64,000 bases of DNA from Zobellia alginiliquefaciens (GTDB taxonomy: Bacteria; Bacteroidota; Bacteroidia; Flavobacteriales; Flavobacteriaceae): the NCBI RefSeq assembly GCF_029323795.1, contig NZ_CP119758.1, positions 2,108,001 through 2,172,000 of the forward strand. The letters run 5' to 3'. Numbering within the stretch: position 1 is the first letter of the stretch; the number at the start of each line of letters is the position of its first letter. Below are positions 25,057-33,899 of the stretch, piece after piece. The position numbers were made by a program, and so were the translations under genes. The notes beneath the pieces are model-generated. The model made no database searches. It saw only the letters and a list, made by a program, of their open reading frames with translations, and was not told the origin of the DNA.

Positions 25057-26757
25057 ATGAAAAAAATTCTCCTGTTGAGCATTGTACTCTTAAGCTTTAG
25101 TTGTGCAGAAAATTATGATAGATATAAAGATGTTACTGCTAGCGAAAAGGCTTACGGTATTATTCCCAAACCCAATAATTTAACCAAGAATTCAGGTGTT
25201 TTTGCTCTGGACGAAAACGTTGTTATCAATAGTTCTGCGTCGCTTGAAAATGAGGCTAATTATTTAGCGGGAATATTAGGTGTTGTAGAAGGGCTTTCTG
25301 CCGATGATATATTGAATAATTCCGAAGGTCAACATCTTATTGAGCTAAAAATCTCCGATGAGGTAAGTGAAGAAGAAGGTTATGTACTTGAAGTAGGGTA
25401 CGACAAAATAACTATCAAGGGAAAAACCTCGACCGGAATATTCTATGGTATTGAAACTTTAAGGCAATTAATTACCAAGCAAACGGTAGAAGGGGAAGAA
25501 ATGTTTGTGGTACCTGCTACAAAAATCGAAGACGCACCTCGGTTTGCGTATAGAGGTATGATGCTGGATACGGGCCGTTATTTTTATGACGTTGCTTTCG
25601 TAAAGCAATTCATTGATTTAATAGCTTTACATAAAATGAATATATTTCATTGGCATCTAACGGAAGATCAAGGTTGGCGAATCGAGATTAAGAAATACCC
25701 TAAACTTACAGAGGTAGGCGCATGGCGAAACGGTACGGAAATAGGCCAAACTCCCGGAACGGAAAGTGATAACAAAAAGCACGGCGGATTCTATACTCAA
25801 GAACAAATAAAAGAGGTAATCGAATATGCCAAAAAGAAGCACATTACGATTATACCCGAGATAGATATGCCCGGTCATAATGGTGCGGCCATAGCCTCAT
25901 ATCCCTTTTTGAGTTGTTTCCCGGAAGAGAAAACCCCAATGAACGAGAACATAATTTCCGAAGCCACAAAGAAGCTTATGTCAAGTGGCACAAAAAAGGT
26001 TGTTCAAGAATCTTGGGGCGTTAAAACGGATGTACTATGCGCTGGAAAGGAGAGCACCTATGCATTCTATGAAGATGTTTTAAGTGAAGTAATAGACCTT
26101 TTTACTTCGGAATATATTCATATCGGCGGGGACGAGTGCAGAAAAGATAACTGGAAGCGTTGCCCTAATTGTCAACAGAAAATTGCCGAAAATGATTTAG
26201 AAGGTGAAAACGGTCTTCAAAGTTATTTTATTAATCATATGGAAAAGTTTGTCAACAGCAAAGGCAAGCGAATCATAGGTTGGGACGAGATTCTGGAAGG
26301 TGGTTTGGCACCTAATGCTACCGTTATGTCATGGCGCGGACTTACAGGTGGAATAGAGGCGGCAAAGCAAGGCCACCCCGTTATTATTTCACCTAGGGAG
26401 CCTTGCTATTTTGACTATTATCAAGATAAAGACTTTGCTAGCGAACCATTAGCTATTGGAGGCAGAGGACCCAACACGGTGAAAGATGTTTATACTTTTG
26501 ATCCTTTACCAAAAGAACTTTCAAGCGATGAGCAAAAGCATATTTGGGGAGTTCAGGCCAATTTATGGACAGAATATATAGGTACACCTGACTATGCAGA
26601 ATATATGTTGCTACCGCGAATGACTGCAATTTCTGAAGTTGCTTGGTCTTCACCAAATGCTGATAAAGACTACCATGAATTTCTTCAAAGGCTTGATGGT
26701 TTCAAAGATATATATGATGAAAAAGGATTGAATTATGCCAAACATGTGTTTGAATAG
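25057..26757 (+). CDS. GH20 beta-N-acetylhexosaminidase lipoprotein
   Basis: 566 residues. Lipobox SFSC (Cys about 16) predicts membrane anchoring. The N-terminal GH20b domain (about 35-165) is followed by the catalytic TIM barrel (about 168-545) with RGMMLDTGRYFYDV, HWHLTEDQGWRIEIKKYP, IPEIDMPGH and the catalytic pair in HIGGDEC (Asp359-Glu360). The C-terminal acceptor-site tryptophans lie in WGVQANLWTEYI. Family enzymes cleave terminal beta-GlcNAc or beta-GalNAc by substrate-assisted catalysis through the N-acetyl group. It is the last gene of the SusC/SusD operon and supplies the monosaccharides that the upstream kinase/epimerase/NagB operon would consume. A bidirectional terminator follows. 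Confidence 0.95.
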   Translation: MKKILLLSIVLLSFSCAENYDRYKDVTASEKAYGIIPKPNNLTKNSGVFALDENVVINSSASLENEANYLAGILGVVEGLSADDILNNSEGQHLIELKISDEVSEEEGYVLEVGYDKITIKGKTSTGIFYGIETLRQLITKQTVEGEEMFVVPATKIEDAPRFAYRGMMLDTGRYFYDVAFVKQFIDLIALHKMNIFHWHLTEDQGWRIEIKKYPKLTEVGAWRNGTEIGQTPGTESDNKKHGGFYTQEQIKEVIEYAKKKHITIIPEIDMPGHNGAAIASYPFLSCFPEEKTPMNENIISEATKKLMSSGTKKVVQESWGVKTDVLCAGKESTYAFYEDVLSEVIDLFTSEYIHIGGDECRKDNWKRCPNCQQKIAENDLEGENGLQSYFINHMEKFVNSKGKRIIGWDEILEGGLAPNATVMSWRGLTGGIEAAKQGHPVIISPREPCYFDYYQDKDFASEPLAIGGRGPNTVKDVYTFDPLPKELSSDEQKHIWGVQANLWTEYIGTPDYAEYMLLPRMTAISEVAWSSPNADKDYHEFLQRLDGFKDIYDEKGLNYAKHVFE

Positions 26758-26790
26758 AAAATAGTTTTATTCCCAAAATGTAGTACATAA

Positions 26791-26817
26791 AAAACCACCA
26801 ATAAAATTGGTGGTTTT
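26791..26817. terminator. Bidirectional rho-independent terminator
   Basis: Arms AAAACCACCAAT (26791-26802) and ATTGGTGGTTTT (26806-26817) around an AAA loop, with T runs on both strands. It lies between the GH20 gene (+) and the tRNA gene (-) and serves both. Confidence 0.9.
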
Positions 26818-26820
26818 TTT

Positions 26821-26896
<76 letters not shown>

Positions 26897-26969
26897 TTTT
26901 GGCTGCAGGCAAAGAAAATACATTTTGCCCTAGTAACAAAATACTTAAGCAAGTAAATGTTGTTATCCG

Positions 26970-27764
26970 CTAATCCTTTTTTACACTTAGTACAAGTACA
27001 GGTATGCGGGCAGAAAATTCAGATTTTAATATGGTGTTCTTTTCCCAAAGCTTCTTGAAAAAACCTCTTTTATGTCTAAAAACACACAGCAAATCTGGTT
27101 GTTGAGATTGAAAACGTTCTAAAACTCCCAAATAAGTGGTTGGAGCTTCGGTCATGGTTACTTGGGAGCTAATGTCCATTAACGCTGTGTTAATTCGTAA
27201 ATCGGCATCAGTGTAACCGGGTGTTTTTACCATTAATAGATTCACGGTGGAGCGAAACTTGTTTTTAATCTGTATCAGCGGATTAAGGATGCGGTTTCTT
27301 TTTAGAATGCCCGATTTAAAAGCGGTCAAAATTACAGCTGGTGGTGCAAATACACTCCCTTTTGGTACAATTAGGGTAGGTATATCCGTTTGTTTTATAA
27401 TTTTCCCTGAAGTATTGCCCAAATACACCTCTTCTGTAACGTCGTTACTTCTTGGGGCCATAATGATCAGGTCAACTCCCAACTCTCTATCAATATCTTT
27501 CAGTCCATCTACAATACCACCGTTGTAGGTAGCTATTTTTATTTCAATAGATTTTGTATCTACTTTTTCTATGACTTCCTTTACACGTTCTTTGCTACTC
27601 TCGGCTACTTTTTGTGGAACATTGGCCAAGGTAGCTCCTGCAGAAATATTGTAAACTTCCATAACATAGATTTCGGAAGAAAATTGAGAGGCAAAATCTA
27701 CCGCATATTGTAAAGTTTGGTGTGCATCGGGAGATGTCCCAATAGGTACTAATATATGTTTCAT
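26970..27764 (-). CDS. Universal stress protein, tandem UspA domains
   Basis: 264 residues. The first UspA domain (about 1-135) has the start KHILVPIGTSPDAHQTLQYAVDFA and the conserved LIIMAPRSNDVTEEVYLGNTSGKIIKQTDIPTLIVP, close to the nucleotide-binding G-x-x-x-x-G-S/T pattern. The second (about 140-264) is more divergent and lacks an obvious ATP loop. Such proteins are cytoplasmic and accumulate in stress or stasis; the specific role is unknown. The gene stands alone on the minus strand, divergent from the GNAT gene 52 nt away. Confidence 0.85.
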   Translation of the reverse strand: MKHILVPIGTSPDAHQTLQYAVDFASQFSSEIYVMEVYNISAGATLANVPQKVAESSKERVKEVIEKVDTKSIEIKIATYNGGIVDGLKDIDRELGVDLIIMAPRSNDVTEEVYLGNTSGKIIKQTDIPTLIVPKGSVFAPPAVILTAFKSGILKRNRILNPLIQIKNKFRSTVNLLMVKTPGYTDADLRINTALMDISSQVTMTEAPTTYLGVLERFQSQQPDLLCVFRHKRGFFKKLWEKNTILKSEFSARIPVLVLSVKKD

Positions 27765-27815
27765 ATATCTTTGAATTTATCTTTTAAATTTACAATTAAA
27801 TTAAACTAATCAAAA

Positions 27816-28316
27816 ATGATCAGGCCGGCAAAATTAACTGATATCCCTCAAATACTCACGGTTACCAAGGCTTGTGCTACGGCAATGATACAGCAGGGTA
27901 TTTACCAATGGAATGAAAATTACCCGTCAAAACAAGCATTTGAAACTGATATTGAACGAGGGGAGTTGTACATTTTGCAGGAAGATAATCAAATTATTGG
28001 CAGTATAGTACTCTCTACTTTAATGGATGAAGAATATGTGCCCATAAAATGGTTAACGCCCACAGGTAAGAACATTTATATACATCGGGTGGCGGTTCAT
28101 CCGGATTATCAAGGTAAAGGCTACGCCCAAAAAATGATGGCTTTTGCAGAGAATTATGCCAGAGAAAACAGGTTTGAGTCTATTCGTTTGGATACCTTCA
28201 GCCAAAACAAACGCAACCAAAGGTTTTATGAAGCCAGAGGGTTTCAGCGTTTGGGAGATATTTTCTTTCCAAAACAGAGTGAATATCCCTTTCATTGTTA
28301 TGAATTAGTGTTGTAA
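27816..28316 (+). CDS. GNAT-family N-acetyltransferase
   Basis: 166 residues. The GNAT fold is shown by the N-terminal IRPAKLTDIPQILTV, a beta4 strand ending IYIHRVAVHPDYQGKGYAQKMM with the acetyl-CoA pyrophosphate loop Q-G-K-G-Y-A, and the C-terminal IRLDTFSQNKRNQRFYEARGFQRLG. The acceptor (amine, peptide or small molecule) cannot be deduced. It lies 10 nt before the MATE transporter gene, so the two are probably co-transcribed and might act on a common compound, but this is only a suggestion. Confidence 0.85.
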   Translation: MIRPAKLTDIPQILTVTKACATAMIQQGIYQWNENYPSKQAFETDIERGELYILQEDNQIIGSIVLSTLMDEEYVPIKWLTPTGKNIYIHRVAVHPDYQGKGYAQKMMAFAENYARENRFESIRLDTFSQNKRNQRFYEARGFQRLGDIFFPKQSEYPFHCYELVL

Positions 28317-28326
28317 TTTCGCCCTC

Positions 28327-29661
28327 TTGAAGGCGGAAATCAATTTTAAGTCCATTAATAAGTTAGCTATACCAGCAACGGTTGCGGGTATTGCGGAACC
28401 GCTATTGTCCATTACCGATACCGCTATTGTGGGTAATATTCCCGTAGACGGATTGGAATCGCTGGCTGCAGCGGGAATCGTCGGTTCTTTTCTATCAATG
28501 TTGATATGGATATTAGGTCAGACGCGCAGCGCTATATCAGCTATAATCTCACAATATTTGGGTGCAGGTCGCATAGAGGAAGTGAAAACCTTGCCAGCAC
28601 AAGCTATATTCCTGAATATCGGGCTGAGTATTCTAGTTCTGCTGTCTACTATTTTTATAGTAGAAGATATTTTTAAACTTCTAAACGCCACGGGAAAGAT
28701 TCTCCAGTATTGTGTTTCGTATTATTCTATTCGTGTGTGGGGCTTTCCGTTAACCCTTTTTGTATTTGCTGTAATGGGTATTTTTCGTGGTTTGCAGAAT
28801 ACGTATTACCCTATGTTGATTGCTATTGTTGGGGCCGTTCTTAATGTGGTGTTGGACTTTATTTTTGTGTACGGAATAGAAGGTGTTCTTGAGCCTATGT
28901 ATTTAGAAGGTGCCGCATGGGCAAGCCTTTTGGCACAGGGTGTTATGGCTATTATTGCTTTTGTATTGTTGATTACAAAGACTAATATAAACCTACGCTT
29001 ACAATTACCCGTTCATAATGAATTGGGTAGATTGGTCATTATGAGCCTGAATCTTTTTGTACGGGCATTGGCTCTAAATACTGCTTTGATCTTGGCGGTT
29101 CGCGAAGCTACTGAACTGGGGCCAAAATATATTGGAGCACACACCATAGCGGTCAATATCTGGTTGTTTTCCGCCTTTTTTATTGATGGATATGCCGCTG
29201 CGGGAAATATTATGGGCGGTAGGCTTCTGGGCGCTAAAGATTATGATGGCTTATGGTTACTTGCCAAGAAAATATTGAAGTACGGACTTCTAGTAAGTGT
29301 GGCATTGGTTGCCGCAGGATTTCTGTTCTATAAACCGATCGGACTTATTTTTTCAAAGGAAACGGTGGTGCTTCATGCTTTTTATGCCGTGTTTTTTATT
29401 GTGATTTTAGGGTTGCCCATGAATACCGTTGCTTTTATTTTTGATGGAATTTTTAAAGGGATGGGAGAAATGAAATACCTAAGAAATACCCTTTTGGCAG
29501 CTACCTTCTTGGGTTTTGTTCCTGTTCTTTTCTTTGGAATATATATGAATTGGGGTCTTTACGGAATTTGGATAGCTTTCACCGTTTGGATGGCCATTCG
29601 TGGCGGTGCCCTGGTCGTTAAGTTTATAAGAAAGTTTCGGCCGCTCTTGAAAAACCCCTAA
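28327..29661 (+). CDS. MATE-family efflux transporter
   Basis: 444 residues with about 12 membrane helices in two MatE halves (IPATVAGIAEPLLSITDTAIVG near the start; FVRALALNTALILAVREATELG at the second half). It begins with TTG at 28327; the next ATG lies deep inside the first half, so TTG is needed to retain helix 1. Family members export cationic drugs, dyes or metabolites in exchange for Na+ or H+. The substrate is unknown. It follows the GNAT gene by 10 nt. Confidence 0.88.
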   Translation: MKAEINFKSINKLAIPATVAGIAEPLLSITDTAIVGNIPVDGLESLAAAGIVGSFLSMLIWILGQTRSAISAIISQYLGAGRIEEVKTLPAQAIFLNIGLSILVLLSTIFIVEDIFKLLNATGKILQYCVSYYSIRVWGFPLTLFVFAVMGIFRGLQNTYYPMLIAIVGAVLNVVLDFIFVYGIEGVLEPMYLEGAAWASLLAQGVMAIIAFVLLITKTNINLRLQLPVHNELGRLVIMSLNLFVRALALNTALILAVREATELGPKYIGAHTIAVNIWLFSAFFIDGYAAAGNIMGGRLLGAKDYDGLWLLAKKILKYGLLVSVALVAAGFLFYKPIGLIFSKETVVLHAFYAVFFIVILGLPMNTVAFIFDGIFKGMGEMKYLRNTLLAATFLGFVPVLFFGIYMNWGLYGIWIAFTVWMAIRGGALVVKFIRKFRPLLKNP

Positions 29662-29700
29662 TTTTAAAAGTACATTTGCTCAACTTTTAAACTTGAATTT

Positions 29701-30468
29701 ATGGGAACCAATCGTGAAAACGGAAGTCTTTATACTAAAATAGATAATAAAGTAGCCACAATTGAATTTGGCCATCCGGCAAGTAATTCTTTTGTTGCCG
29801 AACTGTTAGATCGCTTAACTGCCGAGTTCGATAAGCTTTCGGAAAATGATGCTATTTCTGTAATTGTCCTTAGGTCTGAAGGTGACCGAGCTTTTTGTGC
29901 TGGCGCATCTTTTGATGAGCTTATGGCAGTGTCTAATTTGGAAGAAGGCAAGGTGTTTTTTAGTGGTTTTGCCAATGTCATCAATGCCATGCGCAAATGT
30001 AAAAAAGTAATTGTTGGCCGTATTCAAGGTAAAACAGTAGGTGGAGGTGTGGGTCTTGCTGCTGCGTGTGATTATGCGTATGCGTCCGAAGCGGCATCCA
30101 TACGTTTGTCCGAACTTACTATAGGCATTGCACCTTTGGTTATAGCCCCCGCTGTGGAACGAAAAATTGGTACTAGTGCTATTTCTGATTTGTCTTTGTC
30201 TCCAACCGAATGGAAAAACGCCTATTGGGCACAGGAAAAAGGACTTTTTTCCAAGGTTTTTGATGATATAAAGGAGTTGGACAAGGAACTCGATTTTCAT
30301 GTACAGAAACTAGCCAGCTACAACCCTGAAGCGCTAGAAGAGTGGAAAAAAGTACTTTGGCAAGGAACGGACCATTGGAATGAGCTTTTGGTCGATCGTG
30401 CTGCTATAACAGGCAGATTGGTATTGTCTGAATTTACCCGAAATGCATTGTCCAAATTCAAAAAATAA
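29701..30468 (+). CDS. Enoyl-CoA hydratase/isomerase family protein
   Basis: 255 residues with the crotonase fold: strand ATIEFGHPASNSF, first oxyanion-hole segment RSEGDRAFCAGASFDELM, and second segment GRIQGKTVGGGVGLAAACDYAYASEAASIRLSELTIGIAP. A glutamate in SELTIG is near the usual catalytic position, but the exact reaction (hydration, isomerisation or hydrolysis) cannot be set. Cytoplasmic. It stands 39 nt after the MATE gene without other fatty-acid genes nearby. Confidence 0.85.
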   Translation: MGTNRENGSLYTKIDNKVATIEFGHPASNSFVAELLDRLTAEFDKLSENDAISVIVLRSEGDRAFCAGASFDELMAVSNLEEGKVFFSGFANVINAMRKCKKVIVGRIQGKTVGGGVGLAAACDYAYASEAASIRLSELTIGIAPLVIAPAVERKIGTSAISDLSLSPTEWKNAYWAQEKGLFSKVFDDIKELDKELDFHVQKLASYNPEALEEWKKVLWQGTDHWNELLVDRAAITGRLVLSEFTRNALSKFKK

Positions 30469-30513
30469 CAATAACCGTCTGTTGTAGACGTTCTACTTTT
30501 TTAAATCCTAGTT

Positions 30514-30627
30514 ATGAATATTTTAAATTTCTTGAATGGTGATCTTGTTTTTCCCATTCTTGCCCTTTTTGTAGTGGTTATTTACTTCGTAAACCGCGTT
30601 CGCACCAAAAGAAAGTATAAAAGATAA
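30514..30627 (+). CDS. 37-residue single-pass membrane microprotein
   Basis: ATG at 30514 begins MNILNFLNGDLVFPILALF, followed by a hydrophobic stretch and a strongly basic end (NRVRTKRKYKR), then TAA. One transmembrane helix (about 10-27) with a positive cytoplasmic tail is predicted. It lies 45 nt after the enoyl-CoA hydratase-like gene with an AT-rich leader (ttaaatcctagtt). Function unknown. The reading frame could be chance, but the clean helix plus basic tail is typical of real small membrane proteins. Confidence 0.45.
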   Translation: MNILNFLNGDLVFPILALFVVVIYFVNRVRTKRKYKR

Positions 30628-30646
30628 TTTTCAGGTCTATTCTAGA

Positions 30647-31288
30647 TCAACGGGTTTTCAACCAACCGGTAATGCTCAACCGTTCGCGTTTTGCAGGCTT
30701 TACCTCATGCTCTAAATCGCGACTTTCAAAAATAACCGCTCTCCCTGGGAATGGATAAATAGTTTTTGGCTCTTCGCCATTTTTACCATTAAGGTAGAGT
30801 ACTAGTTCACCACCATGTTCGGGTATCCAGTCGTCTTCATTCAAATAACAAACTATGGAAAGCTTCCGCCTATCGTCATTTTGAAAAGTGTCCAAATGTC
30901 TTTCGTAGAATTTCCCTTCCGGATAAACGGCGTAATGAAATTCTTTCCTAAGTATTCCTAAAAAGCAAGTGCGGTTCAAATAGGCCGCTAAATCATTGAT
31001 TCGGTCAAAAAACAATTTTTGGATTGCGGTACTATTTGTTTCTTCCATCCAAAGGATAAAATCTCCACGTTTTCCCGATTGTATAACCTCGTTGGTACGG
31101 TTTCCAATAGCAGCTTTCTTGAAAAGGTCATCCTCGTATTTGTTCAGAAGGTCTGTACGCAGGGCGTTTACCGTACTTTCGGAAAGTAAATCGTCTACAA
31201 TACTATAGCCATCTCTTAAGATGTCATCAATAACTTTTTCGTACGTATCATTTACGACAAAGTCCAGTTGTTCATATAATTCTGTCAC
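30647..31288 (-). CDS. 2-oxoglutarate/Fe(II)-dependent oxygenase (prolyl 4-hydroxylase-like)
   Basis: 213 residues. The double-stranded beta-helix fold carries the iron ligands in RHLDTFQNDDRRKLSIVCYLNEDDW (HxD) and RDLEHEVKPAKRERLSITGWLK (distal His, with the Arg that binds the 2-oxoglutarate carboxylate). A preceding helix region (IDDLLSESTVNALR) is typical of P4Hc-type proteins. The substrate, protein or small molecule, is unknown. It is divergent from queD. Confidence 0.85.
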   Translation of the reverse strand: MTELYEQLDFVVNDTYEKVIDDILRDGYSIVDDLLSESTVNALRTDLLNKYEDDLFKKAAIGNRTNEVIQSGKRGDFILWMEETNSTAIQKLFFDRINDLAAYLNRTCFLGILRKEFHYAVYPEGKFYERHLDTFQNDDRRKLSIVCYLNEDDWIPEHGGELVLYLNGKNGEEPKTIYPFPGRAVIFESRDLEHEVKPAKRERLSITGWLKTR

Positions 31289-31350
31289 CTCAAAAAAATT
31301 AAAAAAGCCGGCAAATGTAATCTAAAAACGAATTGGTTTTACAAATTGAA

Positions 31351-31358
31351 TACCTTTG
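31351..31358 (+). promoter_or_regulatory. -7 box of queD
   Basis: TACCTTTG matches TAnnTTTG and lies 17 nt before the queD ATG at 31376. The best -33 candidate (TTG at 31333) is closer than usual, so the promoter call is moderate. Confidence 0.5.
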
Positions 31359-31375
31359 CAGAACAATTGTATTTC

Positions 31376-31825
31376 ATGAGTAAAATTAGAATCACCAAAC
31401 AGTTCAATTTTGAGACCGGTCACGCACTTTATGGCTATGACGGAAAGTGTAGAAATGTGCATGGACACAGCTATAAATTATCGGTAACGGTAATAGGTAC
31501 GCCCATTACGGACACCACCCATGTAAAACTAGGGATGGTCATTGACTTTGGGGATCTGAAAAAAATTGTAAAAGAAGAAATTGTAGATCAGTTTGATCAT
31601 GCTACGGTTTTTAATAAAAATACACCTCATGTAGAGTTGGCAAAAGAGCTAACGGATAGAGGGCACAATGTTATTTTAGCCGATTATCAGCCGACCAGTG
31701 AAAATATGGTCATCGACTTTTCAAAAAAGATTCGTGCTAGACTACCCGAAAATATAAGTCTACATTCATTAAGACTTCAAGAAACAGATACTTCGTTTGC
31801 CGAGTGGTACGCATCCGATAATTAG
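31376..31825 (+). CDS. queD: 6-carboxy-5,6,7,8-tetrahydropterin synthase (QueD/PTPS family)
   Basis: 149 residues from the ATG at 31376 (MSKIRITKQFNFETGHAL); an upstream in-frame start would read through the -7 box. Zinc ligands are supplied by His in FETGHAL and by VHGHSYKL. The catalytic Cys is in GKCRNVHGH, and the VIDFGDLK and QFDHATVFN motifs follow. QueD converts dihydroneopterin triphosphate to carboxytetrahydropterin in queuosine synthesis; a pterin-synthase role is the alternative. No other queuosine genes adjoin it. Confidence 0.85.
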   Translation: MSKIRITKQFNFETGHALYGYDGKCRNVHGHSYKLSVTVIGTPITDTTHVKLGMVIDFGDLKKIVKEEIVDQFDHATVFNKNTPHVELAKELTDRGHNVILADYQPTSENMVIDFSKKIRARLPENISLHSLRLQETDTSFAEWYASDN

Positions 31826-31867
31826 TAACTCCTTTCTAAAAAGGGTATTCGTTATATTTACGATCAG

Positions 31868-32644
31868 ATGAAAACCATTACCGTTCCTCAGGGCAAAAAA
31901 GTCTATTTCTCCAGTGATAATCACCTTGGTGCGCCTACTATGGCCGATAGCCGACCACGTGAAAAGAAATTCGTTGCTTGGCTGGACACCATAAAGGAAG
32001 ATGCTGCGGCTATTTTTTTAATGGGTGATCTGTTTGATTTTTGGATGGAATACAAAACGGTAGTTCCCAAAGGATTCACCCGTACTTTGGGGAAACTTGC
32101 GGAAATATCCGACTCAGGAATACCCATTTATTTTTTTGTGGGAAACCATGATTTATGGATGAACGGTTATTTTGAGGAGGAACTGAATATCCCCGTTTTT
32201 CATAAACCCCAGCAGTACAACATAAACGGAGTTACTTTTTTTGTAGGCCATGGCGATGGTCTTGGCCCTGATGATTTGGGTTTTAAACGTATGAAAAAGG
32301 TGTTTACCAATCCTTTTGCGAAATGGCTCTTCAGATGGTTGCATCCAGATATTGGAGTGCGTATGGCACAGCATTTATCCGTTAAGAACAAGTTGATTTC
32401 AGGAGATGATGATGCTAAATTCTTAGGGGAAGACAAAGAGTGGTTGGTTCAATACGCCAAGCGAAAATTAGAAACGCAGCATTATGACCATTTTATTTTC
32501 GGTCACCGTCACTTGCCTATGGAGGTAGAAGTGGGAGAGAATTCAAGATACACCAATCTCGGGGATTGGATTCATTATTACACCTATGCCGTTTTTGATG
32601 GGGAGAAGTTAAGCTTAGAAAAATACGAGCCTACTCATCATTAG
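31868..32644 (+). CDS. lpxH: UDP-2,3-diacylglucosamine hydrolase (LpxH-type metallophosphoesterase)
   Basis: 258 residues of the calcineurin-like phosphoesterase fold: FSSDNHLGAP (DxH), LMGDLFDFWMEY (GDxxD), FVGNHD, HGDGLGP and HFIFGHRHLP (GHxH). The order and the FDFW segment match LpxH, which cleaves UDP-2,3-diacylglucosamine to lipid X in lipid A synthesis at the cytoplasmic membrane face. Its 3' end overlaps the convergent MFS gene by 14 bp. Start ATG at 31868 directly before MKTITVPQGKKVYFSSDNH. Confidence 0.88.
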   Translation: MKTITVPQGKKVYFSSDNHLGAPTMADSRPREKKFVAWLDTIKEDAAAIFLMGDLFDFWMEYKTVVPKGFTRTLGKLAEISDSGIPIYFFVGNHDLWMNGYFEEELNIPVFHKPQQYNINGVTFFVGHGDGLGPDDLGFKRMKKVFTNPFAKWLFRWLHPDIGVRMAQHLSVKNKLISGDDDAKFLGEDKEWLVQYAKRKLETQHYDHFIFGHRHLPMEVEVGENSRYTNLGDWIHYYTYAVFDGEKLSLEKYEPTHH

Positions 32645-33899
32645 CCTCGTGCTCATCAATATCTTTCTGCAAATCCAGTTTTCTGAACGTTGGGGAAACA
32701 ATAGCTGTGGCGCCTACTGTGATTAAAGTCATTGCTCCTCCAAATACTACAGCGGTAACCGTACCCATAAGTTTTGCCGTCAAGCCACTTTCAAAAGCAC
32801 CTAACTCATTGGATGAGCCTACAAACATTGAATTAACCGATGCTACTCGCCCACGCATGTTATCAGGAGTTTTAAGTTGTAAAATGGTCTGACGGATAAT
32901 CATGGAAACGCCATCTACGGCACCGCTCACGAATAAGGCAATAACCGAAAGCCAGAAATAGGTTGAAAGACCAAAAACTATCATACAAATACCGAAACCA
33001 AAAACTGCGAACAGTAATTTCTTTCCAGCATTCTTATGTAACGGAAAACGCGTAGAACCTAACATGGTCAGTGCCGCGCCCACTGCTGGAGTTGCACGAA
33101 GAACGCCAAACCCTTGGGAACCCACATGTAAAATATCTTGTGCGAATATTGGCAGTAAGGCAACCGCTCCACCAAAAAGTACGGCGATCATATCCAACGT
33201 TAATGCGCCAAAAACAGCTTTGGTGTTAAAAACAAATCGGAGGCCTTCGCGTAGGCTTTCAAAAACAGGTTCCCCAATTTTAGGGTTAAGAATCGGTTTT
33301 CTTTTGATTTGAGACAGGGCCATCAGTGCCAATACCGAGAAACCAAAAATAAGGCACATGGACCAATGCACACCTATCCAACTTATTGAAAACCCTGCCA
33401 ATGCCGGACCTAGAACTGCTGCCAATTGCCAAGTGGTACTACTCCAGGTAGCAGCGTTAGGATATATTTTTTTAGGAACGATTAAAGCGATTAAAGAAAA
33501 GATTGTTGGCCCAAGAAAAGAACGTACAATTCCGCCCAAGAAAACTAAAAAATAGATGGCGTATAAGATGGTCTTGGAGTCTACTTTTTCTTCCATGGAA
33601 GGCCAACTCAGCATAAACAATCCAAAGCTGATTACCGAGAAACCAAAAATGCATTTTATAAGAAGATTACGCTTTTCTTTCTGGTCTACAATATGCCCTG
33701 CAAATAGTGCCATGGAGACAGCGGGTATCACTTCCATTAGCCCTATTATCCCCAAAGAAAGCGGGTCTTTTGTCATTGAATATACTTGCCATTCTATGAC
33801 TATGAACTGCATGGACCATGCAAAAACCATAGCAAAACGAACCAATAAAAAGATATTGAATTCTTTGAAACGTAAGGCAGCATAGGGATCCATAAACAT
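32631..33899 (-). CDS. MFS transporter, EntS/Tet-like
   Basis: 422 residues with about 12 helices. The N-terminal FAMVFAWSMQFIVIEWQVYSMTKDPLSLGIIGLMEVIPAVSMALFAGHIVDQKEKRN contains the loop 2-3 motif (GxxxDxxxRR-like). ASVNSMFVGSSNELGAFESG in the second half marks the MFS_3/EntS-type branch, exporters of siderophores or drugs. Substrate unknown. A second Met two residues in (33893) could be the start. TACCTTTG at 33930-33923 is a candidate -7 box. Convergent with lpxH, with a 14-bp overlap of 3' ends. Confidence 0.85.
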   Translation of the reverse strand: MFMDPYAALRFKEFNIFLLVRFAMVFAWSMQFIVIEWQVYSMTKDPLSLGIIGLMEVIPAVSMALFAGHIVDQKEKRNLLIKCIFGFSVISFGLFMLSWPSMEEKVDSKTILYAIYFLVFLGGIVRSFLGPTIFSLIALIVPKKIYPNAATWSSTTWQLAAVLGPALAGFSISWIGVHWSMCLIFGFSVLALMALSQIKRKPILNPKIGEPVFESLREGLRFVFNTKAVFGALTLDMIAVLFGGAVALLPIFAQDILHVGSQGFGVLRATPAVGAALTMLGSTRFPLHKNAGKKLLFAVFGFGICMIVFGLSTYFWLSVIALFVSGAVDGVSMIIRQTILQLKTPDNMRGRVASVNSMFVGSSNELGAFESGLTAKLMGTVTAVVFGGAMTLITVGATAIVSPTFRKLDLQKDIDEHEANDE

